Of a stretch of DNA of 64,000 nt, positions 53,650 through 63,100 are shown piece by piece (positions within the stretch are counted from its first letter, which is position 1; every line of letters begins with the position of its first letter). The notes beneath the pieces were generated by a model. That model had not been told where the DNA came from, did not search any database, and saw only the letters and a list, made by a program, of their open reading frames with translations. This stretch comes from Pseudomonadota bacterium (GTDB lineage Bacteria > Pseudomonadota > Gammaproteobacteria > Burkholderiales > Burkholderiaceae_E): NCBI GenBank assembly GCA_023389055.1, contig JAEWFA010000016.1:70757-134756 (forward strand), written 5' to 3'. Position numbers and translations under genes: made by a program.

Positions 53650-54567
53650 ATGGCGCGATTTCGCCAGATCGAAACCTTCGTGTCGGTGGCCACCCGCGGC
53701 AGCTTGAGCGCCGCTGCGCGCGCGGAGGGCGTCGCGCCAGCGGTCATCGGTCGGCGCATCGACGCGCTCGAGGAGCGCCTCGGCGTGCGCCTGCTCGTGC
53801 GGACGACCCGGCGGATCTCGCTCACCTTCGAGGGCAGCGCGTTCTTCGAGGATTGCCAGCGCCTGCTGCGCGACCTGCACAACGCCGAGGCATCGGTATC
53901 GCTCGGCGGGGTCAAGGCGAGCGGGCACCTTCGTGTCACGGCGCCCGCAGGCTTCGGCCGCGTGCATGTCGCCCCGCTCGTTCCCGCCTTCCTCGAGACA
54001 CACCCGGAGGTGTCGATCTCGCTCGAACTCACGGACCGCATCACCGACATCGTCAACGAGAACATCGACGTCGCCGTGCGGATCGGCACCCTCGACGACT
54101 CGAGCCTGGTCGGCGTGCATCTCGCCGAGAACCGACGCGTCGTCGTGGCCAGCCCGGACTACCTGGCACGACGCGGCGTGCCGGGCACGCCCGACGACCT
54201 CGCGCACCACGAATGCCTGAGCTTCGGCAGCTACGGCAACCAGGCGCGCGGCTGGCAGTTCACCGTCGACGGGCGTGTCGTCTCGCTGCGCGTGCCGGCG
54301 AGCATCGAGTGCAACGACGGCGCGGTACTGCACGACTGGGCGCTCGCCGGTCGGGGACTCGCCTGGCGCTCATTGTGGGAGGTGGGCGAAGACCTGCACA
54401 GCGGGCGGCTGCGCAGCGTGCTCGACGACTTCGCCGCACCGCCCAACGCGATCCACGCGGTGTTTCCGCAGCGCCGGCACCTGCCGTTGCGCGTGCGCAC
54501 CTTCATCGACCAATTGAAGAATACGTACGGGAATCCCGCCTACTGGCGGGATCGAGGCGGCCGCTGA
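53650..54567 (+). CDS. LysR-type transcriptional regulator
   Basis: 305 residues. The N-terminal winged helix-turn-helix (FVSVATRGSLSAAARAEGVAPAVIGRRIDALEERLG) is followed by a LysR substrate-binding domain of two alpha/beta lobes (LRVTAPAGFGRVHVAPLV and NENIDVAVRIGTLDDSSLVG). The divergent position 100 bases from the HAD-aceB unit makes that unit its likeliest target, with the intergenic AT-rich stretch near 53600-53630 as probable promoter/operator. The inducer is unknown. Confidence 0.9.
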   Translation: MARFRQIETFVSVATRGSLSAAARAEGVAPAVIGRRIDALEERLGVRLLVRTTRRISLTFEGSAFFEDCQRLLRDLHNAEASVSLGGVKASGHLRVTAPAGFGRVHVAPLVPAFLETHPEVSISLELTDRITDIVNENIDVAVRIGTLDDSSLVGVHLAENRRVVVASPDYLARRGVPGTPDDLAHHECLSFGSYGNQARGWQFTVDGRVVSLRVPASIECNDGAVLHDWALAGRGLAWRSLWEVGEDLHSGRLRSVLDDFAAPPNAIHAVFPQRRHLPLRVRTFIDQLKNTYGNPAYWRDRGGR

Positions 54568-54571
54568 AACA

Positions 54572-54617
54572 CGAAGGGCGGCCCGGGAGCCGCCCTTCGA
54601 AGGAGCCGGGAGGCTCC
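54572..54617. terminator. Two hairpins between convergent lysR and SWIB genes
   Basis: First hairpin: a perfect 11-base-pair stem CGAAGGGCGGC/GCCGCCCTTCG (54572-54582 and 54589-54599). Second: GGAGCC/GGCTCC (54602-54607 and 54612-54617) with loop GGGA. They probably end transcription from both sides, although no T-run is visible. Confidence 0.65.
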
Positions 54618-54620
54618 GGT

Positions 54621-55118
54621 TCAGCGCGACTGCGCCGACGATCCCGTATCGCGCAGGTGCTTGCCGACCAGCGCGGTCATCTCGAACATGTTGACCTGCG
54701 CCTTGCCGAACACTTCGCGCAACTTCGCATCGGCGTTGATCAGCCGCTTGTTGACGCTGTCCTGCAGGTTGCCCTTCTTGATGTAGTCCCACATCCGCTT
54801 GACGACCTCGGTACGCGGAAGCGGCTTGTCGCCGACGATCGAGGCGAGCGCAGCGCTGGGGGTGAGCGCCTTCATGAACGAGGCGTTCGGCGTGCGCTTC
54901 TTCGCGGCGGGCTTTTTCGCAGCGGCTTTCTTCGGCGCCGCCTTCTTCACCGCGGCCTTCTTCGCCGGCGCCTTGGCCGCCGTCTTCTTCACGGCGGCCT
55001 TCTTCGGCGCCGCCTTCTTCGGGGCGGCCTTCTTCGCCGCAGCCCTGGTGGCGGCCGGCTTCTTGGCCGTCGCCTTCTTCGCAGCAGGTTTCTTCGCAGC
55101 CTTCTTGGCAGTGGCCAT
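54621..55118 (-). CDS. SWIB/MDM2-domain protein with histone H1-like Ala/Lys/Pro tail
   Basis: 165 residues. Residues 1-76 are a low-complexity tail of AAKK, PKKAA and AVKK units, highly basic like eukaryotic histone H1 tails. Residues about 80-157 form a SWIB domain: LASIVGDKPLPRTEVVKRMW, then YIKKGNLQDSVNKRLINADAKL. Such SWIB proteins occur in chlamydiae and some proteobacteria, where they are thought to bind DNA; the tail should bind nucleic acid non-specifically. ATG 55118 is the only start that begins the tail; upstream in-frame codons look non-coding. Confidence 0.85.
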   Translation of the reverse strand: MATAKKAAKKPAAKKATAKKPAATRAAAKKAAPKKAAPKKAAVKKTAAKAPAKKAAVKKAAPKKAAAKKPAAKKRTPNASFMKALTPSAALASIVGDKPLPRTEVVKRMWDYIKKGNLQDSVNKRLINADAKLREVFGKAQVNMFEMTALVGKHLRDTGSSAQSR

Positions 55119-55295
55119 GCTCGGTTCTCCTGGATCCGTGAGTGCCGTCTTCGTTTCGAACGATGCGTTTTCAGAGGGAAAACGCATCATCTCCACAGGA
55201 GCGAAGCATGACTTGTCTTGCACGGGTCGCCAACAAAAACAAGCGTCGATCGACTGCGGCGCACCGTCAGTGTTGTATCGGCGACGCACCTGTGC

Positions 55296-57173
55296 TCAGG
55301 CGAGCTCGGACTCGCGCGCGGCGCGGCGCCGTTCGTGCTCCTTCAGGTGCCGTTTGCGCAGCCGGATGCTCTTCGGCGTGAGCTCCACCAGTTCGTCCTC
55401 GGCGATGAATTCCACCGCCTTCTCGAGCGTGAGCCGGATCGGCGGCACCAGCACGATGTGCTCGTCCTTGCCCGAGGCGCGGACGTTCGTGAGCTTCTTC
55501 TCGCGCACCGGATTGACGACCAGGTCGTTGTCGCGCGAGTGGATCCCGATGATCATTCCCTCGTACAGCCGCTCGCCGGGCGCGACGAACATCCGGCCCC
55601 GATCCTGCAGCTTCCACAGCGCGTAGGCCACCGCTTCGCCGTCGTCCTGCGAGACGAGCACACCGTTGCGGCGATCCTCGATGTCGCCGGCCCAGGCGCC
55701 GTAGGCGTCGAAGACGTGCGCGGCAATGCCGGTGCCTCGCGTGAGGTTCATGAACTCGTTCTGGAAGCCGATCAGGCCGCGCGCCGGAACCCGATATTCG
55801 AGCCGCGCGCGCCCCGCGCCATCCGGATGCATCGCCTGCAACTCGCCGCGGCGCCGCCCGAGCAGCTCCATGACGGCGCCCTGGTGCGCCTCCTCGACGT
55901 CGGCCGTGAGCCGCTCGTACGGCTCCTCGCGTTCGCCGTCGACGACACGCAGTTTCGGCTTCGGGCGCGAGACGGCCAGCTCGTAGCCTTCGCGCCGCAT
56001 GCTCTCGAGCAGGATGGTCAGGTGCAGCTCGCCGCGACCCGAGACGACGAAAGCGTCGGTATCGTCGCCGAAGTCCACGCGCAGCGCGACATTGCTCTTC
56101 AGCTCGCGCTCGAGTCGCTCGCGGATCTGCCGGCTCGTGACGAACCGGCCCTCGCGCCCGGCGAGCGGCGAGTCGTTGACGAGGAACTCCATCGACATCG
56201 TCGGTTCGTCGACCTGCAGCGTCGGCAGCGCCTCGGGCGCTTCCGGGTCGGCCACCGTGGAACCGATATCGATCGCGTCGACGCCGGTGATCGCGACGAT
56301 GTCGCCCGCCTCGGCTTGCGCAACCGCAATCCGCTCCAGGCCGTGGAAGCGAAGCACCTGTCCGATGCGCGCGGGCACCGGCTCGGCGCCGCCCCTCTGC
56401 GGATCTCCGTGCAGCACCAGCACGTTCTGCCCGGCGCGGACGCGCCCGCGCCCGATGCGGCCGATGCCGATCTTGCCGACGTAGCTCGACCAGTCGAGCG
56501 CGGAGATCTGGAACTGCAGCGCGCCGTCGGGATCATCATTGCGCGGCGGCACCTGGCGCAGGATCGCCTCGAACAGCGGCTTCATCGACAGCCCGGCTGC
56601 GGTGGCCTCGGCGGGCGAGCGCACGCCTTCGGACGGCAGGTCCTCGAGCCGCTCGAGCGCGAAGCCGTTGATCGCCGACGCGTAGACGACGGGGAAGTCG
56701 AGTTGCTTCTCGCTGGCGCCGAGCTGGTCGAACAGATCGAAGGTCTCGTCGACGACCCGGTGGGCACGCGCGCCGGGGCGGTCGACCTTGTTGACGACGA
56801 CGATCGGCTCCAGGCCGAGCGCGAGCGCCTTGCGCGTGACGAAGCGCGTCTGCGGCATCGGCCCCTCCACCGCGTCGACGAGCAGCAGCACGCCGTCGAC
56901 CATCGACAGCGCGCGCTCGACTTCGCCACCGAAGTCGGCGTGCCCCGGCGTGTCGACGATGTTGATGCGCGTGCCCTCGTACTCGACGGCGCAGTTCTTC
57001 GCGAGGATCGTGATGCCGCGCTCGCGCTCGATGTCGCCACTGTCCATGACGCGTTCGGCCACCTGCTGATTGCTGCGGAAGGTGCCGGACTGGCGCAGCA
57101 GCTGGTCCACGAGCGTCGTCTTGCCGTGGTCGACGTGCGCGATGATCGCGATGTTGCGAATGGCGAGAGTCAT
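55296..57173 (-). CDS. typA: Ribosome-associated GTPase TypA/BipA
   Basis: 625-residue translational GTPase needed for ribosome assembly and stress growth. G1 is AHVDHGKTTLVDQLL, switch I has RERGITI, G3 is DTPGHADFGGEVERAL and G4 is NKVDRPGAR. The C-terminal BipA-specific domain shows GRRRGELQAMHPDG, RVPARGLIGFQNEFM and RNGVLVSQDDGEAVAYAL. The start overlaps the truB stop by 4 bases, making it the last gene of the rimP-nusA-infB operon. Confidence 0.96.
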   Translation of the reverse strand: MTLAIRNIAIIAHVDHGKTTLVDQLLRQSGTFRSNQQVAERVMDSGDIERERGITILAKNCAVEYEGTRINIVDTPGHADFGGEVERALSMVDGVLLLVDAVEGPMPQTRFVTRKALALGLEPIVVVNKVDRPGARAHRVVDETFDLFDQLGASEKQLDFPVVYASAINGFALERLEDLPSEGVRSPAEATAAGLSMKPLFEAILRQVPPRNDDPDGALQFQISALDWSSYVGKIGIGRIGRGRVRAGQNVLVLHGDPQRGGAEPVPARIGQVLRFHGLERIAVAQAEAGDIVAITGVDAIDIGSTVADPEAPEALPTLQVDEPTMSMEFLVNDSPLAGREGRFVTSRQIRERLERELKSNVALRVDFGDDTDAFVVSGRGELHLTILLESMRREGYELAVSRPKPKLRVVDGEREEPYERLTADVEEAHQGAVMELLGRRRGELQAMHPDGAGRARLEYRVPARGLIGFQNEFMNLTRGTGIAAHVFDAYGAWAGDIEDRRNGVLVSQDDGEAVAYALWKLQDRGRMFVAPGERLYEGMIIGIHSRDNDLVVNPVREKKLTNVRASGKDEHIVLVPPIRLTLEKAVEFIAEDELVELTPKSIRLRKRHLKEHERRRAARESELA

Positions 57174-58126
57174 CGTTCGGTTCCTGGCCGGGACTGGGGC
57201 GCCGGCGGTTGGGCGGCGACGAGCCGCTGCGGTTGCAGCTCGCCGACCTGTTGCAGGGCTACGCCGAGCAGTTCGCTGCCGGCGCCGTAGACGCGAACAC
57301 GCTGCGCCGGGGCCGGCGCGTCCGCATCGGAGATTTCCAGGTGGAGCTTCTGTCCCTGGCGGAAACGCGCCGTTTGCGAGGCATCGAGATCGACGCGTCG
57401 CAGGCCGAGCAGCAGCGCATCCGCAGGCAGCAGCCGGGCGCGACGCTGCGGCAGCTCGATCGCCTCGAGCGCTTCGAGGGTCACGGCATCGACGACGTCG
57501 AGCGCGCCGACCCGCTCGCGCCGCAGCGCGCTCAGGTGGGCGCCGCAGCCGAGCCGCTCGCCGAGATCGACGGCAAGCGAGCGGATGTACGTCCCCTTGC
57601 TGCAGCGCACGCGAAGCTCGGCGTACGGGGGCGCGAAGCGCAGCACGTCGATCGCATGGATCGTCACGCGTCGCGGGCTGCGCTCGACGACGATCCCCTC
57701 GCGGGCGAGTTCGTACAAAGGGCGTCCGTCGCGCTTGAGCGCCGAGTGCATCGGCGGCACCTGGTTGATCGCGCCGACGAAGCCCGCCGCTGCGCGCGAG
57801 AAGACCGAGGCGTCGCGCTCCGGTTCGCGCTCGTCGAGTACGCGGCCTTCGGCGTCGCCCGTTTCGGTGGCCACGCCGAGACGCAACTCGGCCAAATAGG
57901 TCTTGTCGGCATCGAGAGAATCGAGTGCGAACTTGGTCGCCTCGCCGAAGAGCAGCGGCAGCAGCCCGCTGGCGAGCGGATCGAGCGTGCCGCCGTGACC
58001 CGCCTTGCGCGCGTTCAGCAGCCTGCGTGCGCGCACGAGCGCGTCGTTGGAGCTCAAGCCGACCGGCTTGTCCAGCAACAGGATCCCGTCGACGGGATCG
58101 CGCTTCGTCGCGATGTGTTTCGTCAT
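57170..58126 (-). CDS. truB: tRNA pseudouridine-55 synthase
   Basis: Makes pseudouridine 55 in the T-loop of tRNAs; 318 residues. Motif LLLDKPVGLSSNDALVRARR is followed by the catalytic Asp in GHGGTLDPLASGLLPLLFG. The substrate-binding GTYIRSLAVDLGERLG and a C-terminal PUA-like segment are visible. I choose ATG 58126, which puts the family start about 14 residues before the first motif. A GTG at 58201 would add 25 Ala/Thr/Pro-rich residues overlapping rbfA. Confidence 0.94.
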   Translation of the reverse strand: MTKHIATKRDPVDGILLLDKPVGLSSNDALVRARRLLNARKAGHGGTLDPLASGLLPLLFGEATKFALDSLDADKTYLAELRLGVATETGDAEGRVLDEREPERDASVFSRAAAGFVGAINQVPPMHSALKRDGRPLYELAREGIVVERSPRRVTIHAIDVLRFAPPYAELRVRCSKGTYIRSLAVDLGERLGCGAHLSALRRERVGALDVVDAVTLEALEAIELPQRRARLLPADALLLGLRRVDLDASQTARFRQGQKLHLEISDADAPAPAQRVRVYGAGSELLGVALQQVGELQPQRLVAAQPPAPQSRPGTER

Positions 58127-58157
58127 GCCGGACTCGGCGGCACTCGCCGCCGCGCGC

Positions 58158-58598
58158 TCAGTGGGCGTCGGGGGGGTTCCGGCGGACGTCGTCGCCGTCA
58201 CGCCCGGCGTCGGGCGCCGGGGACTCGTCGGCGTGCAGGCGGTTCGCCTCGTCGATCAGCTTCGACATCGCAATCCCGCGCTCGGTGGATCGGTCGTGCA
58301 CGAAGCGCAGTTCGGGCGTCGTGTGAATGCGCACGCGTCGGCCGAGCTGCGAGCGCAGGAAACCCGCTGCGCGCCGCAACCCGGCGAGCGTCGCGGCGAC
58401 GCCGGCTTCGTCGTCCGGCAGCACGCTGAAATACACCGTCGCGTAGGCGTAGTCGGGCGTGAGCTCGACGCCGGTGATCGTGACCATGCCGACGCGCGGA
58501 TCCTTCAGCTCGCCGCGCACGAGATCGGCGAGTTCATGGTGCACCTGCTCGCTCACCCGCACGCCTCGACTGCTGCCGCCCGGACGCTGCCTCGCCAT
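58158..58598 (-). CDS. rbfA: Ribosome-binding factor A
   Basis: 146-residue KH-like protein for 30S maturation and cold adaptation. Family segments are RVSEQVHHELADLVRGELKDPRVGMVTITGV, then YATVYFSVL and LRRAAGFLRSQLGRRVRIHTTPELRFVHD. A disordered Asp/Pro-rich tail follows, where truB translation begins nearby. It lies 17 bases downstream of infB. Confidence 0.94.
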   Translation of the reverse strand: MARQRPGGSSRGVRVSEQVHHELADLVRGELKDPRVGMVTITGVELTPDYAYATVYFSVLPDDEAGVAATLAGLRRAAGFLRSQLGRRVRIHTTPELRFVHDRSTERGIAMSKLIDEANRLHADESPAPDAGRDGDDVRRNPPDAH

Positions 58599-58615
58599 CG
58601 TGCTGCCGCGCGCGC

Positions 58616-61486
58616 TCACAGCGTGCGCGCGACCTCCTTGATTTCGAAGACCTCGAGCTGGTCGCCCTCCCGAATGTCGTCGTAGCCCTTCAGCGACAGT
58701 CCGCACTCGAAGCCCTCGCGCACCTCGCGCACGTCGTCCTTGAAGCGCTTGAGCGAGTCGAGCTCGCCCGTCCAGACGACGGTGTGCTCGCGCAGAAGGC
58801 GCACCTTCGCGCCGCGGCGAACGATTCCCTCGAGCACCATGCAGCCGGCGATGTTGCCCACCTTCGGCACGCGGAAGATCTGCCGGATCTCGACGAGACC
58901 GAGCGCCTCCTCCTTCTGCTCGGGGGAGAGCAGCCCCGACATCGCCTTCTTCACGTCGTCGACGGCGTCGTAGATGATCGTGTAGTAGCGGATGTCGATG
59001 CCGTTCGCCTCGGCCAGCCGCTTGGCCTGCTGATCGGCGCGCACGTCGAAGCCGATGATCACCGCCTTCGACGCGGTGGCCAGGTTGACGTCGTTCTCGC
59101 TGATCCCGCCCACCCCCTGGTGCACGATCTGCACGCGCACTTCGTCGGTGGACAGCTTGAGCAGCGCATGCGCCAGCGCCTCCTGCGAGCCCTGCACGTC
59201 GGCCTTGACGATGAGCGGCAGCGTCTTGACCTCGCCGCCGGACATCTGCTCGAAGATGTTCTCGAGCTTGGCCGCCTGCTGCTTGGCCAGCTTGACGTCG
59301 CGGAACTTGCCCTGGCGGAACAGCGCGATTTCGCGCGCCTTGCGCTCGTCGCCCAGCACGATCACTTCCTCCCCGGCGGCCGGCACCTCCTGCAGGCCCT
59401 GGATCTCGACCGGAATCGACGGACCGGCCTCGGCCACGGGCTTGCCGTTCTCGTCGAGCATCGCGCGCACGCGCCCGAACGACGATCCGGCGAGCACGAT
59501 GTCGCCGCGCTTGAGCGTGCCCGACTGCACGAGCACGGTGGCCACCGCGCCGCGCCCCTTGTCGAGCCGCGCCTCGATCACCAACCCCTTGGCCGCGCCC
59601 TCGTGCACCGCGCGCAGCTCGAGCACCTCGGCCTGCAGCAGCACGTTCTCGAGCAGCGCGTCGATGCCGGCACCCGTCTTCGCCGACACCGGAACCACCG
59701 GTACGTCGCCGCCGTACTCCTCGGGCACGACCTGCTGCGCGACCAGCTCCTGCTTGACGCGCTCGGGGTTCGCCTCGGGCTTGTCCATCTTGTTGACCGC
59801 GACGACGATCGGCACGCCGGCCGCCTTCGCGTGGTTGATCGCCTCGATCGTCTGCGGCATCACGCCGTCGTCGGCAGCGACCACCAGGATGACGATGTCG
59901 GTGGCCTTCGTGCCGCGCGCGCGCATCGCCGTGAACGCCTCGTGACCCGGGGTGTCGAGGAAAGTGACGACGCCGCGCGCCGTATCGACGTGATAGGCGC
60001 CGATGTGCTGGGTGATCCCGCCCGCCTCGCCGGCGGCGACCTTCGCGCGCCGGATGTAATCGAGCAGCGAAGTCTTCCCGTGGTCGACGTGGCCCATGAC
60101 GGTGACGACCGGCGGCCGCGGCTCGGTCGCCGCATCGGCCTGCGCGGCATCCTCGACGAGGAACGCCTCGGGATCGTCGAGCTTGGCGGCCAACGCCTTG
60201 TGGCCCATCTCCTCGACGACGATCATCGCCGTATCCTGGTCGAGCATCTGGTTGATCGTGACCATCTGCCCGAGCTTCATCATCGTCTTGATGACTTCGG
60301 CGGCTTTCACCGACATCTTGTGCGCGAGGTCGGCGACGGTGATCGTCTCCGGTACGTGCACCTCGCGGACGATCGGCTCGCTCGAGAACGACGCGCCCGC
60401 GCCGGCGTCGTGACGTTCGCCGCCGCGATGCCGGCCGCCGCGCGGCCCGCCGCGCCAGCCGCCGTCGGAGGAGTCCCCGCGCGTCTTGATGCCGCGCTTC
60501 TTGCCGGCCTCGTCCGACCAGGTCGACGAGAGCTTCTCGCTCTTGACGTGCTTCTTCGCAGCGTCGCCGCTCGGCGCGCCGGCAGGACGACCACCGGCCG
60601 GTCGATGCAGCGTGCCGCGCACGCCTGCCTTCGCGCCGGGTTGCGCAGCCGCTTGCGCGGGCTGGGGCCCTTTCGCGGGCGGCGGCGCGACGGCAGGCGC
60701 CGGCGGCGCCTCCGCCGGCTTGGGTTGCGGACGACGCTGCAGGCTCATCAGCCGGTTGATCTCGGCGACCTCCGCCTCCACGGCACGACGCGCCTGCGCC
60801 TGCTGCTCGGCTTCCTCGGCCGCCTTGCGGACGGCTTCCTGGGCGACGCGCGCCTGCTCCTCGGCGGCACGCGCTTCCTGTTCGGCGCGAACGCGCGCTT
60901 CGGCCGACTGCTCCTCGGCCTGCGCACCGGCGGCACGCTCGGCCTCCCGGCGCGCTTCCTCCTCGCGACGCTGCGCCTCTACGGCTGCCTGCGCCGCGCG
61001 CTCGCGCTCCTGCTCGAGACGCAGCTGCTTCTCGCGCAGCTCCGCGGCCTGCCGCTCCAGCAGCTCGCGCTGTCGCTGCTCCTCGGCCTCGCGCAGCCGC
61101 TGCTGCTCCTCGTCGACGACCGACATCGGCGGCGGCGTCTCGACCGGTTCGGCCGCTGGCACCTCGACGGGAGCGCCGTCGCCGGGGCCGCGCTTGACGA
61201 ACACGCGCTTCTTGCGCACCTCGACCTGGATCGTGCGCGCCTTGCCGGTAGCATCGGCCTGCTTGATCTCGGAGGTCTGTTTGCGCGTAAGCGTGATCTT
61301 GCGCCGCGATCCGTCTTCCGAGCCGTGCGCGCGGCGCAGCGCGGACAGGAGCTGCTCCTTGTCGACCTCGGTCAACTCGTCGTCCGGCGACTGCTTGCCG
61401 AGGCCGGCAGCCCGCAGTTGCTCGAGCAACGCATCGGCCGGCATCTTCAGCTCCGCCGCAAACTTCGCCACGTTCGTACTCGCCAT
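58616..61486 (-). CDS. infB: Translation initiation factor IF-2
   Basis: 956-residue GTPase that brings fMet-tRNA to the 30S subunit. The N-terminal IF2N helical domain (VAKFAAELKMPADALLEQL) is followed by a long Glu/Arg/Gln-rich helical region (about residues 120-245). A Gly/Arg-rich stretch (about 345-370) and a second IF2N unit (ADLAHKMSVKAAEVIKTMMKLG) come next. The G domain starts near residue 460: GHVDHGKTSLLD, DTPGHEAFTAMRARG, NKMDKPEAN. Domains III and IV complete the protein. The length is ordinary for betaproteobacteria. Confidence 0.97.
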   Translation of the reverse strand: MASTNVAKFAAELKMPADALLEQLRAAGLGKQSPDDELTEVDKEQLLSALRRAHGSEDGSRRKITLTRKQTSEIKQADATGKARTIQVEVRKKRVFVKRGPGDGAPVEVPAAEPVETPPPMSVVDEEQQRLREAEEQRQRELLERQAAELREKQLRLEQERERAAQAAVEAQRREEEARREAERAAGAQAEEQSAEARVRAEQEARAAEEQARVAQEAVRKAAEEAEQQAQARRAVEAEVAEINRLMSLQRRPQPKPAEAPPAPAVAPPPAKGPQPAQAAAQPGAKAGVRGTLHRPAGGRPAGAPSGDAAKKHVKSEKLSSTWSDEAGKKRGIKTRGDSSDGGWRGGPRGGRHRGGERHDAGAGASFSSEPIVREVHVPETITVADLAHKMSVKAAEVIKTMMKLGQMVTINQMLDQDTAMIVVEEMGHKALAAKLDDPEAFLVEDAAQADAATEPRPPVVTVMGHVDHGKTSLLDYIRRAKVAAGEAGGITQHIGAYHVDTARGVVTFLDTPGHEAFTAMRARGTKATDIVILVVAADDGVMPQTIEAINHAKAAGVPIVVAVNKMDKPEANPERVKQELVAQQVVPEEYGGDVPVVPVSAKTGAGIDALLENVLLQAEVLELRAVHEGAAKGLVIEARLDKGRGAVATVLVQSGTLKRGDIVLAGSSFGRVRAMLDENGKPVAEAGPSIPVEIQGLQEVPAAGEEVIVLGDERKAREIALFRQGKFRDVKLAKQQAAKLENIFEQMSGGEVKTLPLIVKADVQGSQEALAHALLKLSTDEVRVQIVHQGVGGISENDVNLATASKAVIIGFDVRADQQAKRLAEANGIDIRYYTIIYDAVDDVKKAMSGLLSPEQKEEALGLVEIRQIFRVPKVGNIAGCMVLEGIVRRGAKVRLLREHTVVWTGELDSLKRFKDDVREVREGFECGLSLKGYDDIREGDQLEVFEIKEVARTL

Positions 61487-61582
61487 GTATTTCCTTCCCG
61501 ATACCTGATCGATGATGCCCGCCCGGATACGGCTCCCTGCACGGGCCGGCGCGCGGCACCCTGCCGCGCGACCTGTACACCC

Positions 61583-63100
61583 CTACGCGCGCGCGCCCTC
61601 CTGGCCGTCGCCGGCCGCCGCAGCCGGCTCCTCGAACCAGTGCGCACGCGCCTTGACGATCAGGTCGCGCGCGCGCTCCTCGTCGATGCCCGTAGCCTCG
61701 ACCAGCTCGTCGACCGCCAGCTCGGCGAGGTCGTCTCGCGTGTAGACACGCGAGTCGGCCAGCTTCGCCGCCAGGTCGCGGTCCATGCCCTCCAGCTCGA
61801 GCAGGTCCTCGGCAGTGGTGCCGAGCTTCTCCTCGGTGGCGATCGCCTCGGTGAGCAGCGCGTTGCGTGCGCGATTGCGCAGCTCGTTGACCGTGTCCTC
61901 GTCGAAGCCCTCGATGTCGAGCATCTCGTTGATCGGGACGTAGGCGACTTCCTCGACGGTGGTGAATCCTTCGTCGATCAGCACGTCGGCGAGATCCTCG
62001 TCGACGTCGAGCTTCGCGATGAAGACCTGGCGCAGAGACTCGCGCTCGCCCTCGCTCTTCGCCTGCGACTCCTCGGCGGTCATGATGTTGATCTGCCAAC
62101 CGGTGAGCTCGGACGCCAGGCGCACGTTGCGCCCGCCGGTACCGATTGCAAGAGCCAGGTTGTCCTCGTCGACGACGACGTCCATGCTGTGCTTGTCCTC
62201 GTCGACGACGATCGACGAGACGTTCGCCGGCGCGAGCGCGCCAATGACGAACTGCGCCGGGTCGTCGGACCACAGCACGATGTCGACGCGCTCGCCCGCA
62301 AGCTCGCCGGTGACGGCCTGCACGCGCGAGCCGCGCACGCCCACGCAGGTGCCGATCGGATCGACGCGCCGGTCGTTCGAGTGCACGGCGATCTTCGCGC
62401 GCACGCCCGGGTCGCGCGCCGCGGCCTTGATCTCGAGCAGACCCTGCTCGATCTCGGGAACCTCGTTGGCGAACAGGTGGCGGATGAAATCGGGCGCGGT
62501 TCGCGAAAGGAACAACTGCGGGCCGCGGCCCTCGCGATTGATCTTCGCGACGTAGGCCCGCACGCGGTCGCCCACGCGCAGGTTCTCCTTCGGGATCATC
62601 TGGTCGCGCGGCAGCCGCGCCTCGACCTTGCCCGATTCGACGATCGCGCCTTCGCGGTCCATGCGCTTGATCGTTCCGGAGAGCACCGACTCGCCGCGCG
62701 CGAGGAAGTCGTTGATGATCTGCTCGCGCTCGGCGTCGCGGATCTTCTGCAGGATGACCTGCTTGGCCGCCTGGGCGCCGATGCGCCCGAGGTCGACCGG
62801 CTCGAGATCTTCCTCGATGTAGTCGCCGACCTGGATGTCGCCGATCTGCTTCTGCGCTTCCGACAGGATGACCTGGATGTCGTGGTCCTCGAGCTCGCCG
62901 TCGGGCACGACCTGCCAGCGCCGGAACGACTCCGATTCGCCGGTCATGCGATCGACCGAGACGCGGATGTCGACTTCCTCCTTGAAGCGTTTCTTCATGG
63001 CGGAGGCCAGCGCGCTCTCGAGCGCGCCGAACACGACGTCGCGCGCAACGTTCTTCTCGCGCGCGAGCGCGTCGACCAGCAACAGAACTTCCCGGCTCAT
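61583..63100 (-). CDS. nusA: Transcription termination/antitermination protein NusA
   Basis: 505 residues: N-terminal RNA polymerase-binding domain (VDALAREKNVARDVVFGALESAL), S1 domain (VLSGTIKRMDREGAIV), two KH domains (PIGTCVGVRGSRVQAV and LAIGTGGRNVRLAS), and two C-terminal acidic helix-hairpin-helix repeats (about 365-495). NusA modulates pausing and intrinsic termination, so it could act on the terminator in its own operon leader. The ATG overlaps the rimP stop. Confidence 0.97.
   Translation of the reverse strand: MSREVLLLVDALAREKNVARDVVFGALESALASAMKKRFKEEVDIRVSVDRMTGESESFRRWQVVPDGELEDHDIQVILSEAQKQIGDIQVGDYIEEDLEPVDLGRIGAQAAKQVILQKIRDAEREQIINDFLARGESVLSGTIKRMDREGAIVESGKVEARLPRDQMIPKENLRVGDRVRAYVAKINREGRGPQLFLSRTAPDFIRHLFANEVPEIEQGLLEIKAAARDPGVRAKIAVHSNDRRVDPIGTCVGVRGSRVQAVTGELAGERVDIVLWSDDPAQFVIGALAPANVSSIVVDEDKHSMDVVVDEDNLALAIGTGGRNVRLASELTGWQINIMTAEESQAKSEGERESLRQVFIAKLDVDEDLADVLIDEGFTTVEEVAYVPINEMLDIEGFDEDTVNELRNRARNALLTEAIATEEKLGTTAEDLLELEGMDRDLAAKLADSRVYTRDDLAELAVDELVEATGIDEERARDLIVKARAHWFEEPAAAAGDGQEGARA

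Noticed and set aside
54880..55118. Repeated AAG/GCC units as a possible CRISPR or satellite array
   Set aside because: Units are short, irregular and translate in frame to the Ala/Lys/Pro tail of a SWIB protein; there are no spacers.
57170..58201. Longer TruB from GTG 58201
   Set aside because: It adds 25 low-complexity residues overlapping rbfA; ATG 58126 gives the family-like N-terminus.
58158..62273. Open frame of about 1371 codons on the minus strand over infB, whose first part is not IF-2
   Set aside because: Only its last 146 codons are real (rbfA). The rest is an Arg/Gly/Ala-rich shadow of infB caused by high GC at third positions.
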